A DNA stretch of 64,000 nt from Alphaproteobacteria bacterium (GCA_030432025.1 JAUIIA010000005.1:106831-170830), one strand, 5' to 3'. Numbered from the stretch's first letter, positions 53,334-63,874 are shown. Notes: generated by a model from the sequence alone, not told the origin. Made by a program: numbers and translations.

Positions 53334-53885
53334 TTACTTGTCTTTCTTGGCTTTTGCCTTTTTGGACTTTCTGTCTTCCTTAGTCTTTTCTTTCTTTTTG
53401 CCTTTTTCAAGAGGCTCGACTTTAGTTTCGATGAAGTCGATTTTGCCGCCTGCTTTTTCTACAGCTTCCTGAGCGGATTTTGTAGCTTTGGCAATTTTCA
53501 GCTCAACTTTGGCTTTCAGCTCACCTTTAGTCAACAGCTTCACGCCATCGCGCTTACGGCTGATTACGCCTGCGGCCAACAATGCGTTGTCATCAATCGC
53601 TTTCTTAGCGTCGATTTTCTTAGCATCGATAGCAGCCTGCAGCTTGCCTGTTGTGACTTCAGCGTAGTTCGTAGTGAAACGCGTGTTGTTGAAGCCGGAC
53701 TTAGGCATACGCATGTAGATAGGCATCTGGCCGCCTTCAAAACCGTTAATGGCAACACCTGAACGGGATTTTTGACCCTTTTGGCCAACTCCACAGGTTT
53801 TGCCCTTACCGGAACCGATACCGCGACCTACGCGAGTACGGCCTTGCTTGGCGCCTTCATTATTTTTCAATTCATTCAGTTTCAT
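53334..53885 (-). CDS. rplO: 50S ribosomal protein L15 with Lys-rich tail
   Basis: L15 is an early-assembly 23S-binding protein. The 183-residue protein starts [14 protein letters not shown] and has the glycine-rich [20 protein letters not shown] segment. The last 30 or so residues form a Lys/Glu-rich tail ([19 protein letters not shown]) not found in standard L15 (about 145-160 residues). It is the last gene before the terminator. Confidence 0.97.
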   Translation of the reverse strand: MKLNELKNNEGAKQGRTRVGRGIGSGKGKTCGVGQKGQKSRSGVAINGFEGGQMPIYMRMPKSGFNNTRFTTNYAEVTTGKLQAAIDAKKIDAKKAIDDNALLAAGVISRKRDGVKLLTKGELKAKVELKIAKATKSAQEAVEKAGGKIDFIETKVEPLEKGKKKEKTKEDRKSKKAKAKKDK

Positions 53886-53905
53886 CGCTTTAATCCTTTA
53901 AAGTC

Positions 53906-54415
53906 TTAAGCAGCGTCTTCGATTTTAACCAAGTGACGCACTTTTCTGATCATACCGCGAACGGCAGGTGTGTCTTCCAATGTGCGTGTCTTGTACATCT
54001 TGTTCAGGCCCAAGCCGACAAGCGTTGCACGCTGTTTAGCCTGACGACCGATTGGTGAACCGATCTGGGTCACTGTGATTGTGTCGCCTTTAGGCACATT
54101 CTTAACGGCTTTCTTCTTTGCGTCACGTGATGCTTTCGCTGCATCAGTGCTACGTGTAGAAGCTTTACCGCTTTTCGCGCCTTTCATGGATTCCGCAACT
54201 TCATCTTCTGTTTGCTTGATTTCGTTGGTTTCTTCCACCTTGTTAACAGGCTCTTTTTTCTCAGCCTTTTTAGAAGGGGCTTTCTTGGCTGTTTCCTTTT
54301 TAGGAGCAGCTTTTTTGGCAGGTGCTTTTTTCGCTGTCTCTTTCTTAGGAGCAGCTTTTTTAGCAGGGGCCTTTTTCGCCTTTGTTTCTTTTTCGTCTTT
54401 TTTATCGTCAGCCAT
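53906..54415 (-). CDS. rpmD: 50S ribosomal protein L30 with long histone H1-like N-terminal extension
   Basis: L30 is normally about 60 residues. Here the recognisable L30 domain ([18 protein letters not shown], residues 112-165) follows about 110 extra residues. Residues 11-55 are built of a 15-residue unit of the form [15 protein letters not shown] repeated about 2.7 times, then an acidic linker and a second basic part. Such KAAPKK tracts resemble histone H1 tails. The start codon is the only one that keeps the extension, which begins MADDKKDE. A shorter in-frame start would still give an oversized protein. Confidence 0.93.
   Translation of the reverse strand: MADDKKDEKETKAKKAPAKKAAPKKETAKKAPAKKAAPKKETAKKAPSKKAEKKEPVNKVEETNEIKQTEDEVAESMKGAKSGKASTRSTDAAKASRDAKKKAVKNVPKGDTITVTQIGSPIGRQAKQRATLVGLGLNKMYKTRTLEDTPAVRGMIRKVRHLVKIEDAA
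54251..54385 (-). repeat. Imperfect 45-base tandem repeat coding KAAPKK tracts in rpmD
   Basis: Codons 11-55 of rpmD consist of about 2.7 copies of a 45-base unit encoding [16 protein letters not shown] similar stretch occurs in rpsQ (about 58040-58200), but not at identical spacing. Being near-identical DNA, the array may vary in copy number between strains. Confidence 0.75.
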
Positions 54416-54452
54416 CGTTTCGATCCTTAACTAAAAACTATTCCTTACAGCC

Positions 54453-55007
54453 TTACTCTTCGCTACCGGCAATTTCTTTTTCGCCGCGGCCAGCAACAAC
54501 GTCACTGACTTTCTGGTTACGGCGACCGGCCACGTGACGTGGGCTTTGCATTTCTTTCAGCGCCGCGAATGTCGCGTTCACCATTGAATACGGGTTGTTG
54601 GAGCCAATTGCTTTCGCAACAACATCCTGAACACCAAGAGCTTCGAACACTGCACGCATCGGACCACCGGCAATAATACCAGTACCTTGTGGAGCAGAGC
54701 GCATCAAAACGCGGCCTGCGCCGTGACGACCTTTAACGTCGTGGTGCAGAGTGCGGCCTTCACGAAGAGGTACGCGCACCATGTTGCGTTTCGCTTTTTC
54801 TGTCGCTTTTTTGATCGCTTCAGGCACTTCACGTGCTTTTGCGTGACCTTGACCAACGCGGCCTTTACCGTCACCAACAACCATAAGAGCGGCAAACGCC
54901 ATGTTACGGCCACCTTTTGTTGTCTTTGCTACGCGGTTGATACCAACCAGACGCTCAACCATTTCCGGTTCGTCGCGTTCGTTTTCTGCTTGTTGTCCTC
55001 GAGCCAT
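54453..55007 (-). CDS. rpsE: 30S ribosomal protein S5
   Basis: S5 helps decoding fidelity and mRNA unwinding. The start at 55007 ([13 protein letters not shown]) leaves 19 bases from the rplR stop; a longer frame reaching back into rplR is less likely. The 184-residue protein has [20 protein letters not shown] and [19 protein letters not shown] typical of the family. The C-terminal tail is short and acidic. Confidence 0.97.
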   Translation of the reverse strand: MARGQQAENERDEPEMVERLVGINRVAKTTKGGRNMAFAALMVVGDGKGRVGQGHAKAREVPEAIKKATEKAKRNMVRVPLREGRTLHHDVKGRHGAGRVLMRSAPQGTGIIAGGPMRAVFEALGVQDVVAKAIGSNNPYSMVNATFAALKEMQSPRHVAGRRNQKVSDVVAGRGEKEIAGSEE

Positions 55008-55026
55008 CTTATTCAGGTCCTTTTCC

Positions 55027-55410
55027 TTAGAATTCCAATCCGCCTTCACGTGCACCGTCGGCCAAAGCCTTTACACGGCCGTGATACAGGAAACGTCCAC
55101 GGTCGAATACGACCTTCTCAACGCCTGCTTTCTTTGCACGTTCAGCAACCAGCTTACCAACTTCAGTCGCAGCTTCGACATTGGCACCGGTTTTGAGTTT
55201 TTCTTTCAGCTCAGCTTCCATAGTAGAAGCCGCAGCCACTGTTACGCCTTTGATATCGTCGATCACTTGCGCGTAAATCTGTCTGCCGGAGCGGAAGATC
55301 GACAAGCGGGGACGTGTTTCACGAACACCCTTGCGGTCGATATTGACGCGACGGATCTTGTTACGTGTACGGTAGCTTCTACGCTGTGCGGATGTTAAAG
55401 CCTTACCCAT
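55027..55410 (-). CDS. rplR: 50S ribosomal protein L18
   Basis: L18 binds 5S rRNA with L5 and L25. The 127-residue protein has [37 protein letters not shown] and the C-terminal [19 protein letters not shown]. Its start overlaps the rplF stop by one base (TAATG), indicating coupling. Confidence 0.97.
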   Translation of the reverse strand: MGKALTSAQRRSYRTRNKIRRVNIDRKGVRETRPRLSIFRSGRQIYAQVIDDIKGVTVAAASTMEAELKEKLKTGANVEAATEVGKLVAERAKKAGVEKVVFDRGRFLYHGRVKALADGAREGGLEF

Positions 55411-55988
55411 TATTTCTTCTTACCCTCCTTGCGGATAACGTATTCATCAACATAGCGGATACCTTTACCTTTATAAGGCTCAGGCGGTTTGAATCCGCGG
55501 ATCTTGGCAGCCACTTGGCCGACCTGTTGTTTGTTAATACCTTTAACCTGAATGTCTGTCTGGCTTGGTTTGCCATCTGCACCGAGCATTGTTACTTCAA
55601 CGCCCTCAGGAATGTCGTATTTAACATCGTGTGAGAAACCAACAGCCAGAACCAGAGTTTTACCCTGAATTTGACCACGGTAACCAACACCTTTGATTTC
55701 CAAATTCTTTGCGTAGCCTTCGGTCACGCCCACGATGATGTTGTTCACCAATGTGCGCATTGTCGGCCATACCTGATTTGCGAAGCGGCTGTTTGACTTA
55801 GGAGCCAGTGTAATAACTTTTTCTGTCTTACCTTCGTCATTGGCGACATCTTCCATCTTGATGGAGACTTCGTCATGAACGCGCAGTTCCAGCTCACCAA
55901 GCTTGCCCTTGGCTTTCACTTCCTGACCGTTAACGTTGAATTCAACGCCTTCCGGTACAACAATCGCTTTATTTCCAATACGTGACAT
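55410..55988 (-). CDS. rplF: 50S ribosomal protein L6
   Basis: L6 lies near the sarcin-ricin loop. The 192-residue protein starts [17 protein letters not shown] and has [37 protein letters not shown], the C-terminal signature of the family. It is slightly longer than average, due to a small insertion in the N-terminal domain. Confidence 0.97.
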   Translation of the reverse strand: MSRIGNKAIVVPEGVEFNVNGQEVKAKGKLGELELRVHDEVSIKMEDVANDEGKTEKVITLAPKSNSRFANQVWPTMRTLVNNIIVGVTEGYAKNLEIKGVGYRGQIQGKTLVLAVGFSHDVKYDIPEGVEVTMLGADGKPSQTDIQVKGINKQQVGQVAAKIRGFKPPEPYKGKGIRYVDEYVIRKEGKKK

Positions 55989-56000
55989 AGCTCTTCTTCC

Positions 56001-56399
56001 TTAGAAAATCTGGCACAAGACTTCGCCACCAACATTGGCTGCACGGGCTTTGTGATCTGTCATCAAACCTTGCGGAGTGGAGACGATCAAAACACCGAGA
56101 CCATTGTAGAAGCGAGGCATATCTTTTGCGCCTTTATATACACGACGACCAGGCTTGGACACGCGGGCGATCTTACGGATAACACCGCGACCTTCTGCGT
56201 ATTTCAGCTCGATCAACAAGTCTTTCTTGTTGTTGTCGCGCTCTTCAACTTTATAGGCACGAATAAAACCTTCATCGACCAAAACCTTACATACGTTTTC
56301 ACGCAGCTTTGAGAATGGACAAAGAATTACGTTTTTATTTGCCATCTGCCCGTTACGGATGCGGGCCAACATATCACCAAGAGGATCACTCATTGCCAT
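56001..56399 (-). CDS. rpsH: 30S ribosomal protein S8
   Basis: S8 binds helix 21 of 16S rRNA and in E. coli regulates the spc operon. The 132-residue protein starts MAMSDPLGDMLARIRNGQMA and ends NVGGEVLCQIF, the family signature. Its order after rpsN is standard. Confidence 0.97.
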   Translation of the reverse strand: MAMSDPLGDMLARIRNGQMANKNVILCPFSKLRENVCKVLVDEGFIRAYKVEERDNNKKDLLIELKYAEGRGVIRKIARVSKPGRRVYKGAKDMPRFYNGLGVLIVSTPQGLMTDHKARAANVGGEVLCQIF

Positions 56400-56414
56400 G
56401 GGTCAATCTCCTCC

Positions 56415-56720
56415 TTACCAGCTTGATTTCACAACGCCCGGCAGCTCACCACGAGAAGCCAGGTCCCGCAATGCAATACGGGAAAGATCTAATTTACGGT
56501 AGTAACCATGCGGACGACCTGTAAGGGCGCAACGGTTACGGATGCGGGTTTTGGAAGAGTTGCGTGGCAACTTCGCCAATTCCTGCATGGCCTTGAAACG
56601 CTCTTCACCAGGAAGATCCTGATTGCGAATAATCGCTTTCAGTTCTGCACGCTTCGCCGCGTATTTTTTTACCAGTCTTTTGCGCTTCTTGTTGCGCTCG
56701 ACCATTGAAACTTTTGCCAT
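56415..56720 (-). CDS. rpsN: 30S ribosomal protein S14 (zinc-free type)
   Basis: The 101-residue form has no CxxC zinc motifs; it is the long zinc-independent S14 common in alphaproteobacteria. Blocks seen are [20 protein letters not shown] and [18 protein letters not shown]. It follows rplE. Confidence 0.97.
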   Translation of the reverse strand: MAKVSMVERNKKRKRLVKKYAAKRAELKAIIRNQDLPGEERFKAMQELAKLPRNSSKTRIRNRCALTGRPHGYYRKLDLSRIALRDLASRGELPGVVKSSW

Positions 56721-56758
56721 GTTGACGTTTTCCTTTTCGTCCTTGGTTAGTTTTGCTC

Positions 56759-57316
56759 TTAGTTCTTAAACGGCAGCTTGAACAGACGAAGCAATTCTTT
56801 GGCTTCTTCGTTCGTTTTTGCCGTTGTACAAATTACGATATCCATCCCGCGGATCTGGTCGACCTTGTCGTAATCGATCTCAGGGAAGATGATGTGTTCC
56901 TTAACGCCGCATGCGTAGTTGCCGCGACCGTCAAAACTCTTACCGTTAATGCCGCGGAAGTCGCGAACACGTGGAAGAGCGATCGTTACGAAACGATCAA
57001 GGAATTCAAACATTTTTTCGCGGCGCAACGTTACTTTACAGCCGATCGCCTGACCGTCACGGATCTTGAAAGATGCGTTTGACTGACGGGCCTTCGTTAC
57101 AACCGGCTTTTGACCAGCAATAAGACCCATGTCGTTTGTCGCATTTTCAATATGCTTACGGTCTTGTGTCGCTTCACCAACGCCCATATTCATGACGACT
57201 TTTACAAGCTTAGGCACTTCGTGCTTGTTCTTGTATTTGAACTTTTCCTGCATCGCAGGCACGATTTCTTTTTCGTAAAGTTCTTGGTAGCGAGGTTTAT
57301 ATTCTGCTTGTGCCAT
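56759..57316 (-). CDS. rplE: 50S ribosomal protein L5
   Basis: L5 binds 5S rRNA and contacts S13. The 185-residue protein has [37 protein letters not shown] and the C-terminal [17 protein letters not shown]. It starts just after rplX ends. Confidence 0.97.
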   Translation of the reverse strand: MAQAEYKPRYQELYEKEIVPAMQEKFKYKNKHEVPKLVKVVMNMGVGEATQDRKHIENATNDMGLIAGQKPVVTKARQSNASFKIRDGQAIGCKVTLRREKMFEFLDRFVTIALPRVRDFRGINGKSFDGRGNYACGVKEHIIFPEIDYDKVDQIRGMDIVICTTAKTNEEAKELLRLFKLPFKN

Positions 57317-57321
57317 TATTC

Positions 57322-57657
57322 TTACTCCACCGTCTCGCCAGATTTCTTAGCGACACGTACTTTTTTACCGTCTTTCAAAGTTGTGTAACCGACGCGTGTA
57401 GCTTTACCGTTTTTAGGATCAGCCAATGCCACGTTGGATACGTGAATAGACAATTCTTTTTGTACAATCCCACCTTGTGAGAACTGTGTCGGACGTTCGT
57501 GCTTCTTAACAACATTCACGCCTTGAACAATCACACGACGCTCAGCCGGCAATGTTTTTACAACTTCGCCTTTCGCGCCTTTGTCCTTACCAGTCAGAAC
57601 GATGACTTGATCGCCCTTCTTGATCTTCAGTTTATTTTTTGTCTGTGCTTGAGCCAT
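57322..57657 (-). CDS. rplX: 50S ribosomal protein L24
   Basis: L24 initiates 50S assembly. The 111-residue protein has the KOW motif [20 protein letters not shown] (12-31) and the following [13 protein letters not shown] segment. Its start lies two bases beyond the rplN stop. Confidence 0.97.
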   Translation of the reverse strand: MAQAQTKNKLKIKKGDQVIVLTGKDKGAKGEVVKTLPAERRVIVQGVNVVKKHERPTQFSQGGIVQKELSIHVSNVALADPKNGKATRVGYTTLKDGKKVRVAKKSGETVE

Positions 57658-57659
57658 GA

Positions 57660-58028
57660 CTACAGCACCTCCCCAGCAAGTGAGATAATTTTCATGAAGC
57701 CTTTAGCGCGCAACTCACGAGTTACGGGGCCAAAGATACGTGTACCGATCGGCTCGTTGTTGTTGTTGATCAACACACATGCGTTTGTATCGAAGGCAAT
57801 CTTCTCACCGTAAGGGCGTTGGATACCTTTTCTCGTACGAACGATTACTGCGCGTTGAACGACACCTTTTTTGACGCGGCCGCGGGGAATAGCTTCCTTA
57901 ACGGACACGACAACAACGTCACCAACACTGGCTGTGCGGCGCTTAGAACCACCGAGAACCTTGATGCACTGTACTTGACGGGCACCGGAGTTATCAGCCA
58001 CTTCCATTCTGGATTGCATCTGAATCAT
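57660..58028 (-). CDS. rplN: 50S ribosomal protein L14
   Basis: L14 is one of the most conserved proteins at the subunit interface. The 122-residue protein starts [20 protein letters not shown] and has [23 protein letters not shown] at the end. It follows rpsQ with a three-base gap. Confidence 0.98.
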   Translation of the reverse strand: MIQMQSRMEVADNSGARQVQCIKVLGGSKRRTASVGDVVVVSVKEAIPRGRVKKGVVQRAVIVRTRKGIQRPYGEKIAFDTNACVLINNNNEPIGTRIFGPVTRELRAKGFMKIISLAGEVL

Positions 58029-58031
58029 GAC

Positions 58032-58451
58032 TTATTTGTCCTTCTTCTTAGCAGTTGTCTTTTTAGCTGCAGCTTTCTTGGCTGCCGGCTTCTTAGTCGC
58101 CTTCTTGTCATCAGCTTTCTTAGCGGCTTCTTTTTTAGGAGCGGCTTTCTTGGCTGTTTCCTTTTTGGCTTCAGCTTTCTTAGGAGCTTTTTTCGGGGCT
58201 TCCTTCTTCTCAGCAGGCGCATCGCCTGTGATCACTGCCCATGTTTTGCGCTTGGAGATTGGTGCACATTCCTGAATGCGAACGCGCTCGCCAACCTTAA
58301 CGGCGTTGCTCTCATCATGAGCAGCGTAACGTTTGGATTTCTTCACGAATTTTTTGTATAGCGGGTGCATAAAGCGACGCTCAACAAGAACGGTAATCGT
58401 CTTGTCCATCTTGTCGCTTACGACTTCGCCTTCCAGAATACGTTTTGGCAT
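58032..58451 (-). CDS. rpsQ: 30S ribosomal protein S17 with long KAAPKK C-terminal tail
   Basis: S17 is usually about 80-90 residues. The core here ends near residue 78 ([11 protein letters not shown]), and 60 more residues of Lys/Ala/Glu follow ([20 protein letters not shown] and further). The tail resembles that on L30 and is a histone H1-like polycationic segment. Gene order rpmC-rpsQ-rplN is normal. Confidence 0.96.
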   Translation of the reverse strand: MPKRILEGEVVSDKMDKTITVLVERRFMHPLYKKFVKKSKRYAAHDESNAVKVGERVRIQECAPISKRKTWAVITGDAPAEKKEAPKKAPKKAEAKKETAKKAAPKKEAAKKADDKKATKKPAAKKAAAKKTTAKKKDK

Positions 58452-58463
58452 ATCAACTCTTCC

Positions 58464-58700
58464 TTATGCAGCTTTCTTCTTTGATGCCTTTTTCTTCGGA
58501 GCAGGTTTTGTCTCCTCAGGCTTAGCACTCAAAAATGTTTTAATGCGCGCAATAGTGCGGCGTGTTTTACGAATTTCAGACGTGTTTTCCAAAGCACCGT
58601 TGGCACGTTGGAAACGCTGGTTGAACTGCTCTTTTTTCTTTTCAAGCAGCAACTTCTTCAGCTCGTCCTGTGTTTTAGTTTTCAGATCTTCAGCGTTCAT
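58464..58700 (-). CDS. rpmC: 50S ribosomal protein L29 with short basic tail
   Basis: L29 lies at the exit-tunnel rim near the SRP/trigger-factor site. The core (LKTKTQDELKKLLLEKKKE, NTSEIRKTRRTIARIKTFL) is normal and is followed by a basic tail (PAPKKKASKKKAA). The 78-residue length is ten to fifteen residues longer than usual. It lies one base after rplP. Confidence 0.95.
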   Translation of the reverse strand: MNAEDLKTKTQDELKKLLLEKKKEQFNQRFQRANGALENTSEIRKTRRTIARIKTFLSAKPEETKPAPKKKASKKKAA

Positions 58701-58701
58701 C

Positions 58702-59130
58702 TTAAGCGGCCTCCTGATCCATGCCCACGCGGGAAACGAATTTAGTTTTAACAGGCAGTTTCATCGCAGCCAGGGCCAACGCTTCGCGGGCCATCTCCGG
58801 TGAACAACCATCGAGTTCGAACATGATGCGGCCAGGCTTTACGCGGGCTGCCCAATATTCAGGTGAACCTTTACCTTTACCCTGACGAACTTCCAAAGGT
58901 TTGGATGTTACAGGTACATCCGGGAAGATGCGGATCCAAACTTTACCCTGACGACGAAGGTGACGTGTGATTGCACGACGTGCCGCTTCGATCTGACGGG
59001 CCGTAACACGGTTCGGGGTAAGGGCTTTCAAACCGTAAGCACCGAACGCAAGGCTAGAACCACCCTTGGCATTACCATGGATGCGGCCTTTGTGCTGCTT
59101 ACGGTGTTTAAACTTCTTTGGTGCGAGCAT
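58702..59130 (-). CDS. rplP: 50S ribosomal protein L16
   Basis: L16 organises the A-site region of the 50S. The 142-residue protein starts [19 protein letters not shown] and has [28 protein letters not shown] site precedes the ATG. A 202-base gap separates it from rpsC; in most operons rpsC and rplP are adjacent. Confidence 0.97.
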   Translation of the reverse strand: MLAPKKFKHRKQHKGRIHGNAKGGSSLAFGAYGLKALTPNRVTARQIEAARRAITRHLRRQGKVWIRIFPDVPVTSKPLEVRQGKGKGSPEYWAARVKPGRIMFELDGCSPEMAREALALAAMKLPVKTKFVSRVGMDQEAA

Positions 59131-59332
59131 TGCTCTTTCCTTTTAATCATTGCCCCTAAAACGGGGGTCTTCAAATACAAAAAGTTTTAATCACATGGAC
59201 TTTTCTTTATCTAAAAGAGAGTTCCCATATGGTTCACGTTACTTAAACGTTTCAATAAGTTGGCGCTTTATACCCTATCGATTCGTGAAATGCCAGACTT
59301 TTTTAGCCATTTTCACAAATTTTTAGTTTTGC
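59131..59332. other. Unusual 202-base gap inside the S10 series
   Basis: rpsC and rplP are normally a few bases apart. The gap is AT-rich and has only a small CCCC/GGGG hairpin (59153-59167 region) near the rplP ribosome site. No clear promoter, terminator or small frame with a ribosome site is visible. Confidence 0.7.
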
Positions 59333-60022
59333 CTACTGATTACGCGGTGCGCCGCCGCCCTGAGCCGCCAAACGCTTATCACGAGCCATTGGGTCATGCT
59401 CCATGATGTCGCCTTTGTAGATCCAGATTTTAACGCCGATAATCCCGTAAGTTGTCAGGGCTTCAGCTGTACCGTAGTCCAGGTCTGCACGAAGAGTATG
59501 CAAAGGCACACGACCTTCGCGGTACCATTCAGTACGGGCGATGTCAGCACCACCCAAACGACCGGATACGTTAATACGAATACCTTCGGCGCCCAAACGC
59601 ATTGCGCTTTGAACCGCGCGCTTCATAGCACGACGGAAAGACACACGACGCTCAAGCTGTTGAGCAACGTTTTCAGCGGCCAGCTGAGCATCCAGCTCAG
59701 GCTTGCGAACTTCAACGATATTCAGGGAGACTTCGTTACCTGCGCGACGGGCCAGTTGGTTGCGCAATTTTTCGATGTCTGCACCTTTTTTACCGATGAT
59801 CACGCCAGGACGTGCAGTGTGCACAGTCACTTTTGTGTTTTTAGCGGCACGCTCGATAATAACTTTAGAAATACCGGCAGATTTCAAGTGCTCAAGGATG
59901 AACTCACGAAGTTTCAAATCTTCGACAAGCTTGTCTGCATAATCGCGGTTGGCATACCAACGGGAATCCCAGGTACGGTTGATGCCTACGCGCAAACCAA
60001 TTGGATTAACTTTCTGACCCAT
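59333..60022 (-). CDS. rpsC: 30S ribosomal protein S3
   Basis: S3 sits at the mRNA entry site and has helicase activity. The 229-residue protein starts [20 protein letters not shown] and has the KH-domain segment [18 protein letters not shown], then [16 protein letters not shown]. The last few residues are a Gly/Ala tail. It lies after rplV as usual. Confidence 0.98.
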   Translation of the reverse strand: MGQKVNPIGLRVGINRTWDSRWYANRDYADKLVEDLKLREFILEHLKSAGISKVIIERAAKNTKVTVHTARPGVIIGKKGADIEKLRNQLARRAGNEVSLNIVEVRKPELDAQLAAENVAQQLERRVSFRRAMKRAVQSAMRLGAEGIRINVSGRLGGADIARTEWYREGRVPLHTLRADLDYGTAEALTTYGIIGVKIWIYKGDIMEHDPMARDKRLAAQGGGAPRNQ

Positions 60023-60039
60023 AACTTACAAAGCTCCTT

Positions 60040-60417
60040 TTATGCTTCTTCTGCTTCTCTGACGACGATCGTCATGTTTGAGAATTTCTTTTCAATACGT
60101 GCGGCACGGCCACGGGCACGGGCACGGAAACGTTTCATCTTCAATGTTTTACCGACGCTAGCTTCAGCCACGACCAGACGGTCAACGTCCAAACCATGGT
60201 TGTTTTCTGCGTTAGCGATAGCTGATTGCAACAGCTTGCGCACGTCTTGTGCTGCGCGGCGCTTGGAGAATTCCAAGTCCACAAGTGCACGTCCTGCGCT
60301 CTTGCCGCGGATTGTTTGCGCGAGCAAGTTCAGCTTTTGCGGAGAAGTTTGAAAATACTTCCCGTAAGCCATCGCTTCGTTTTCATTTACACGTCTTGGG
60401 TTTTTTGCCTGTCCCAT
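60040..60417 (-). CDS. rplV: 50S ribosomal protein L22
   Basis: L22 lines the peptide exit tunnel. The 125-residue protein has [20 protein letters not shown] and [19 protein letters not shown] at the tunnel loop. The start is [20 protein letters not shown] short upstream basic extension is visible compared with the E. coli form. Confidence 0.96.
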   Translation of the reverse strand: MGQAKNPRRVNENEAMAYGKYFQTSPQKLNLLAQTIRGKSAGRALVDLEFSKRRAAQDVRKLLQSAIANAENNHGLDVDRLVVAEASVGKTLKMKRFRARARGRAARIEKKFSNMTIVVREAEEA

Positions 60418-60435
60418 GATTCTACTTCCTTATGC

Positions 60436-60711
60436 TTACTTACCGGCTTTCTTATCCGCGCCATGACCCTTGTAAGTGCGGGTCGGTGCGAATTCGCCGA
60501 GTTTGTGACCGATCATCTGGTCGTTCACGACGACGGGGATGAATTTTTTACCATTATGTACACCGAATGTCAGACCAATGAAGTTCGGCAGGATTGTTGA
60601 ACGGCGTGACCATGTCTTGATCACAGTGTTCTTGCCTGCGTTACGGGCCTCTTCAACCTTCTTGAGAAGGCTTCTTTCTACAAACGGACCTTTCCAAACA
60701 CTACGTGCCAT
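60436..60711 (-). CDS. rpsS: 30S ribosomal protein S19
   Basis: S19 forms the head contact with S13. The 91-residue protein has [20 protein letters not shown] and [17 protein letters not shown]. Its start overlaps the rplB stop by one base (TAATG). Confidence 0.98.
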   Translation of the reverse strand: MARSVWKGPFVERSLLKKVEEARNAGKNTVIKTWSRRSTILPNFIGLTFGVHNGKKFIPVVVNDQMIGHKLGEFAPTRTYKGHGADKKAGK

Positions 60712-61535
60712 TATTTCTTCCTTCTTCTAATAATGTATTTGTCTGTCGCCTTGTTCTTACGTGTGCGGTAACCAACAGTAGGCTTACCCCATGGCGTACA
60801 TGGGTGACGACCACCGGCAGATTTACCTTCACCACCACCAAGTGGGTGATCAACAGGGTTCATAGCTACACCACGTACAGATGGGCGCTTACCCTTCCAA
60901 CGTTTACGACCGGCTTTACCGTCGTTCGTGTTCATGTGATCCGGGTTGGATACAGCACCGACAGTCGCGATGCACTCACCACGAACGATGCGCAATTCAC
61001 CGGATGTCAGCTTGATCTGGGCGTAACCTTGGTCACGACCGACGAGCTGGCCGAATGTACCGGCTGCGCGGATCATCTGAGCACCTTTGCCCGGCTTCAT
61101 CTCCACATTGTGGATGATTGTACCGACAGGCATGCTTTTCAGCGGCATACAGTTACCCGGCTTAACATCAACCTTTTCACCGGCGATGATTTTGTCACCA
61201 ACATTCAAACGCTGAGGCGCAACAATGTAGCGCTTCTCGCCGTCTTTATATTCGATCAAGGCAATAAAAGCTGTACGGTTCGGGTCATATTCCAGACGCG
61301 CTACTGTACCTTCCTGATCGCGGATGTCGCGCTTCCAGTCGATTACACGGTAACGACGCTTGTGACCACCACCAATGTGGCGGGCTGTCATGCGACCATG
61401 GTTGTTACGACCGCCTGTTTTGTTCAGACCTTCAGTCAAGGTCTTCTCAGGCTTGCCTTTGTACAGGTCCTTACGGTCAATTTGCACCAACTGGCGCTGA
61501 CCCGGGGACGTGGGGTTAAACTTCTTTAATGCCAT
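60711..61535 (-). CDS. rplB: 50S ribosomal protein L2
   Basis: L2 is essential for peptidyl-transfer activity and subunit association. The 274-residue protein has [20 protein letters not shown], then the C-terminal [20 protein letters not shown] with the functionally important His. It is preceded by a 64-base gap to rplW. Confidence 0.99.
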   Translation of the reverse strand: MALKKFNPTSPGQRQLVQIDRKDLYKGKPEKTLTEGLNKTGGRNNHGRMTARHIGGGHKRRYRVIDWKRDIRDQEGTVARLEYDPNRTAFIALIEYKDGEKRYIVAPQRLNVGDKIIAGEKVDVKPGNCMPLKSMPVGTIIHNVEMKPGKGAQMIRAAGTFGQLVGRDQGYAQIKLTSGELRIVRGECIATVGAVSNPDHMNTNDGKAGRKRWKGKRPSVRGVAMNPVDHPLGGGEGKSAGGRHPCTPWGKPTVGYRTRKNKATDKYIIRRRKK

Positions 61536-61599
61536 TTTCTTCTTCCTTTTTGCTCATTCTCGGCGAAGCCGCCATAGTTAAACCTTAGGGTTTTAAATC

Positions 61600-61914
61600 C
61601 TAGACACCCGTTCCAGTATCAATCGTTTGTCCTTCTTCCAAAGTCACGATGGCTTTTTTGAAGTCGCTGCGACGGCCAATAATGCCTTTGAAGCGCTTGT
61701 TTTTGCCTTTTTGTACCAACGTGTTAACAGCCTTTACCTTTACATCGAACAATGCCTCTACGGCTTGTTTGATTTCCGGCTTAGTCGCGTCTTTCACAAC
61801 ACGGAATGTAACCTGGCCATGTTCTGAACCCAGTGTTGCTTTTTCCGTGATATGCGGCGCAATGATGACGTTATAGTCGCGCTCTGTCGCTTCTGCTTTT
61901 TTTGCTTTAGCCAT
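61600..61914 (-). CDS. rplW: 50S ribosomal protein L23
   Basis: L23 is the docking point for trigger factor and SRP at the tunnel exit. The 104-residue protein has [18 protein letters not shown] and [18 protein letters not shown]. It is slightly longer at the N-terminus ([13 protein letters not shown]), again basic. Confidence 0.97.
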   Translation of the reverse strand: MAKAKKAEATERDYNVIIAPHITEKATLGSEHGQVTFRVVKDATKPEIKQAVEALFDVKVKAVNTLVQKGKNKRFKGIIGRRSDFKKAIVTLEEGQTIDTGTGV

Positions 61915-61956
61915 CGTTCTTTTCCTTTTTGTCTATCGCTCTCAGCGTCTGAGAAC

Positions 61957-62580
61957 TTAACCTTTCAACTTATCTGTAATGTCTTTAACCGCATCTTTGG
62001 TCAGGACCAGAACATCACGACGCAGAATGTCATAAACATTTGCACCGGCTGTCGGCAGAACATCGATACGTGGCAGATTGGCCGTTGCGCGGGCGAAGTT
62101 TACATCAACTTCTGTACCGGCAACGATCAAAGCATTGCTCAATTCCAGCTTTTTCATCGCTTCAGCCATTGGCTTCGTCTTGTGATCCTTGGCTTTTACA
62201 TCATCAAGGATGATCAGCTTGCCTTGTGCAGCTTTCGCAGACAAAGCAGACTTCATCGCCAACTGACGGATTTTCTTAGGCAACTGTGTTGCATGAGAGC
62301 GAACAACAGGACCATGGACGGTTGCACCGCCGCGGTCGATGTTACGCTTCAAGTCACCTGCACGGGCGCGGCCTGTACCTTTTTGGGCCCAAGGCTTTTT
62401 ACCTGTACCGGAGATCTCATGACGTTGCTTCGCCTTGTGGTTACCACCGCGACGCTTTGCCAATTGGTAATTCACCATCTGGTGGATTACATCCTGACGA
62501 GGCTCGATGCCAAAGACATCTTTATCAAGCGTAATGTCGCCTGATGCTTTACCTTCAAGTGTTTTGACTGCCATCTTCAT
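61957..62580 (-). CDS. rplD: 50S ribosomal protein L4
   Basis: L4 extends into the exit tunnel and in E. coli represses the S10 operon. The 207-residue protein has VNYQLAKRRGGNHKAKQRHE and GTGKKPWAQKGTGRARAGDL, the tunnel loop. The ATG at 62580 is nine bases beyond an AAGGA site in the end of rplC; an ATG two codons later is possible. Confidence 0.97.
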   Translation of the reverse strand: MKMAVKTLEGKASGDITLDKDVFGIEPRQDVIHQMVNYQLAKRRGGNHKAKQRHEISGTGKKPWAQKGTGRARAGDLKRNIDRGGATVHGPVVRSHATQLPKKIRQLAMKSALSAKAAQGKLIILDDVKAKDHKTKPMAEAMKKLELSNALIVAGTEVDVNFARATANLPRIDVLPTAGANVYDILRRDVLVLTKDAVKDITDKLKG

Positions 62581-62582
62581 GA

Positions 62583-63452
62583 TTAGTCGTCCTTCTTCTC
62601 TTCAGATGCTTCTTCAGCGTTATCTTCACCAGCTTCTTCAGCTTTAGCTTCAGCAGCTTTCAAAGCTTCTTCTTGTTGTGCTCTTCTTTCAGCTTCGGCT
62701 TGTGCCTCGGCTTCAGCAGCAGCTTCGTCCAGTTTGGCCTGCTCTTCTTCGATCTGCTTCTCGTCGATCTTCAGACCGGCAGGGAAAGGAGCCTCTTCAT
62801 GCATTGGCTTCTTAACAGCGTCATTGATCAGAACCCAACCGGACTTCGCACCAGGGACAGCGCCCTTTACGAGGATCAGGCTGTCTTCGAGGTCAACAGC
62901 GACGATCTGCAGGTTTTGCGTTGTTACACGCTCGTTACCCATTTGACCGGCCATTTTCTTGCCTTTGAAAACCTTACCAGGCTCCTGACATTGACCAGTA
63001 GAACCGTGTGAACGGTGAGAGATCGAAACACCGTGAGATGCACGCAAGCCACCAAAATTGTGACGCTTCATTGCACCGGCAAAACCTTTACCTTTGGATG
63101 TTGCCGTTACGTCAACGAACTGACCCGCAACGAAGTGGTTTACACCCAGACGGGCACCAACTTCGAGAACGTTTTCGTTCGCTACGCGGAACTCAACAAC
63201 CTTTTTCTTAGGCTCGACTTTAGCTTTTGCGAAGTTCGCACGTTGAGCCTTGCTCACACGCTTGACCTTGGCTTTACCCGCACCAAGCTGAACAGCTGTG
63301 TAGCCGTCCTTCTCTTCAGTACGGACACCAACAACATGGCATTCGTCCAATTTCAGAACAGTCACAGGAATATGACGGCCATCTTCATCGAAGATACGTG
63401 TCATACCTTCTTTGCGGGCAATCAAACCTACTCTTTGTTTTGCAACAGTCAT
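62583..63452 (-). CDS. rplC: 50S ribosomal protein L3 with acidic C-terminal extension
   Basis: L3 initiates 50S assembly near the peptidyl-transferase centre. The core has [21 protein letters not shown] and [20 protein letters not shown]. The 289-residue protein carries about 65 extra residues after 225, rich in Glu, Ala and Gln ([19 protein letters not shown] and further), against about 210-220 in most bacteria. The extension is acidic and helical, unlike the basic tails of L30 and S17. Confidence 0.97.
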   Translation of the reverse strand: MTVAKQRVGLIARKEGMTRIFDEDGRHIPVTVLKLDECHVVGVRTEEKDGYTAVQLGAGKAKVKRVSKAQRANFAKAKVEPKKKVVEFRVANENVLEVGARLGVNHFVAGQFVDVTATSKGKGFAGAMKRHNFGGLRASHGVSISHRSHGSTGQCQEPGKVFKGKKMAGQMGNERVTTQNLQIVAVDLEDSLILVKGAVPGAKSGWVLINDAVKKPMHEEAPFPAGLKIDEKQIEEEQAKLDEAAAEAEAQAEAERRAQQEEALKAAEAKAEEAGEDNAEEASEEKKDD

Positions 63453-63518
63453 TTTCTTTTTCCTTCCTTAGAGGTTGGTGCTCATCACCAACTTAAGTTT
63501 CAAATACATTCCGGTTTA

Positions 63519-63845
63519 TTAAGCGGCCTGCATTTGACCAATTTTAATTTCAACATCCACACCGGCAGGCAGGTCGAGCTTCATCAAAGCGTCGATTGTC
63601 TGAGGTGTAGGATCAACCACGTCGAGCAATCTCTTGTGAGTCCGCATTTCGAACTGTTCCTGAGAACCTTTGTTCACGTGCGGAGAGCGAATAACGGAGA
63701 AACGCTTGATACGGTTTGGCAAAGGTACAGGTCCGCGTACGGATGCGCCTGTGCGTTTGGCCGTATTCAAGATCTCCGCGCTGGCTGTATCCAGAATGCG
63801 GTGATCGAAAGCTTTCAGCGTAATGCGAATTGTTTGAGCGTCCAT
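63519..63845 (-). CDS. rpsJ: 30S ribosomal protein S10
   Basis: S10 (NusE) also takes part in antitermination with NusB. The 108-residue protein has [20 protein letters not shown] and the conserved [20 protein letters not shown]. It starts the S10 series, downstream of tuf, with a 66-base gap to rplC. Confidence 0.98.
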   Translation of the reverse strand: MDAQTIRITLKAFDHRILDTASAEILNTAKRTGASVRGPVPLPNRIKRFSVIRSPHVNKGSQEQFEMRTHKRLLDVVDPTPQTIDALMKLDLPAGVDVEIKIGQMQAA

Positions 63846-63874
63846 TTTTATATTCCTTTATTCGCTTTATTCAA

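Noticed and set aside
54251..54385. Tandem repeat considered as a CRISPR-like or intergenic repeat array
   Set aside because: The units are in frame within rpmD and encode KAAPKK tracts; there are no spacers.
59396..60352. Frame of 318 codons on the + strand opposite rpsC and rplV
   Set aside because: It runs across two ribosomal protein genes with composition typical of an antisense shadow and has no ribosome site.
60705..61529. Frame of 274 codons opposite rplB
   Set aside because: It mirrors rplB in length because rare stops are avoided on the antisense strand of a highly biased gene; no domain is seen.
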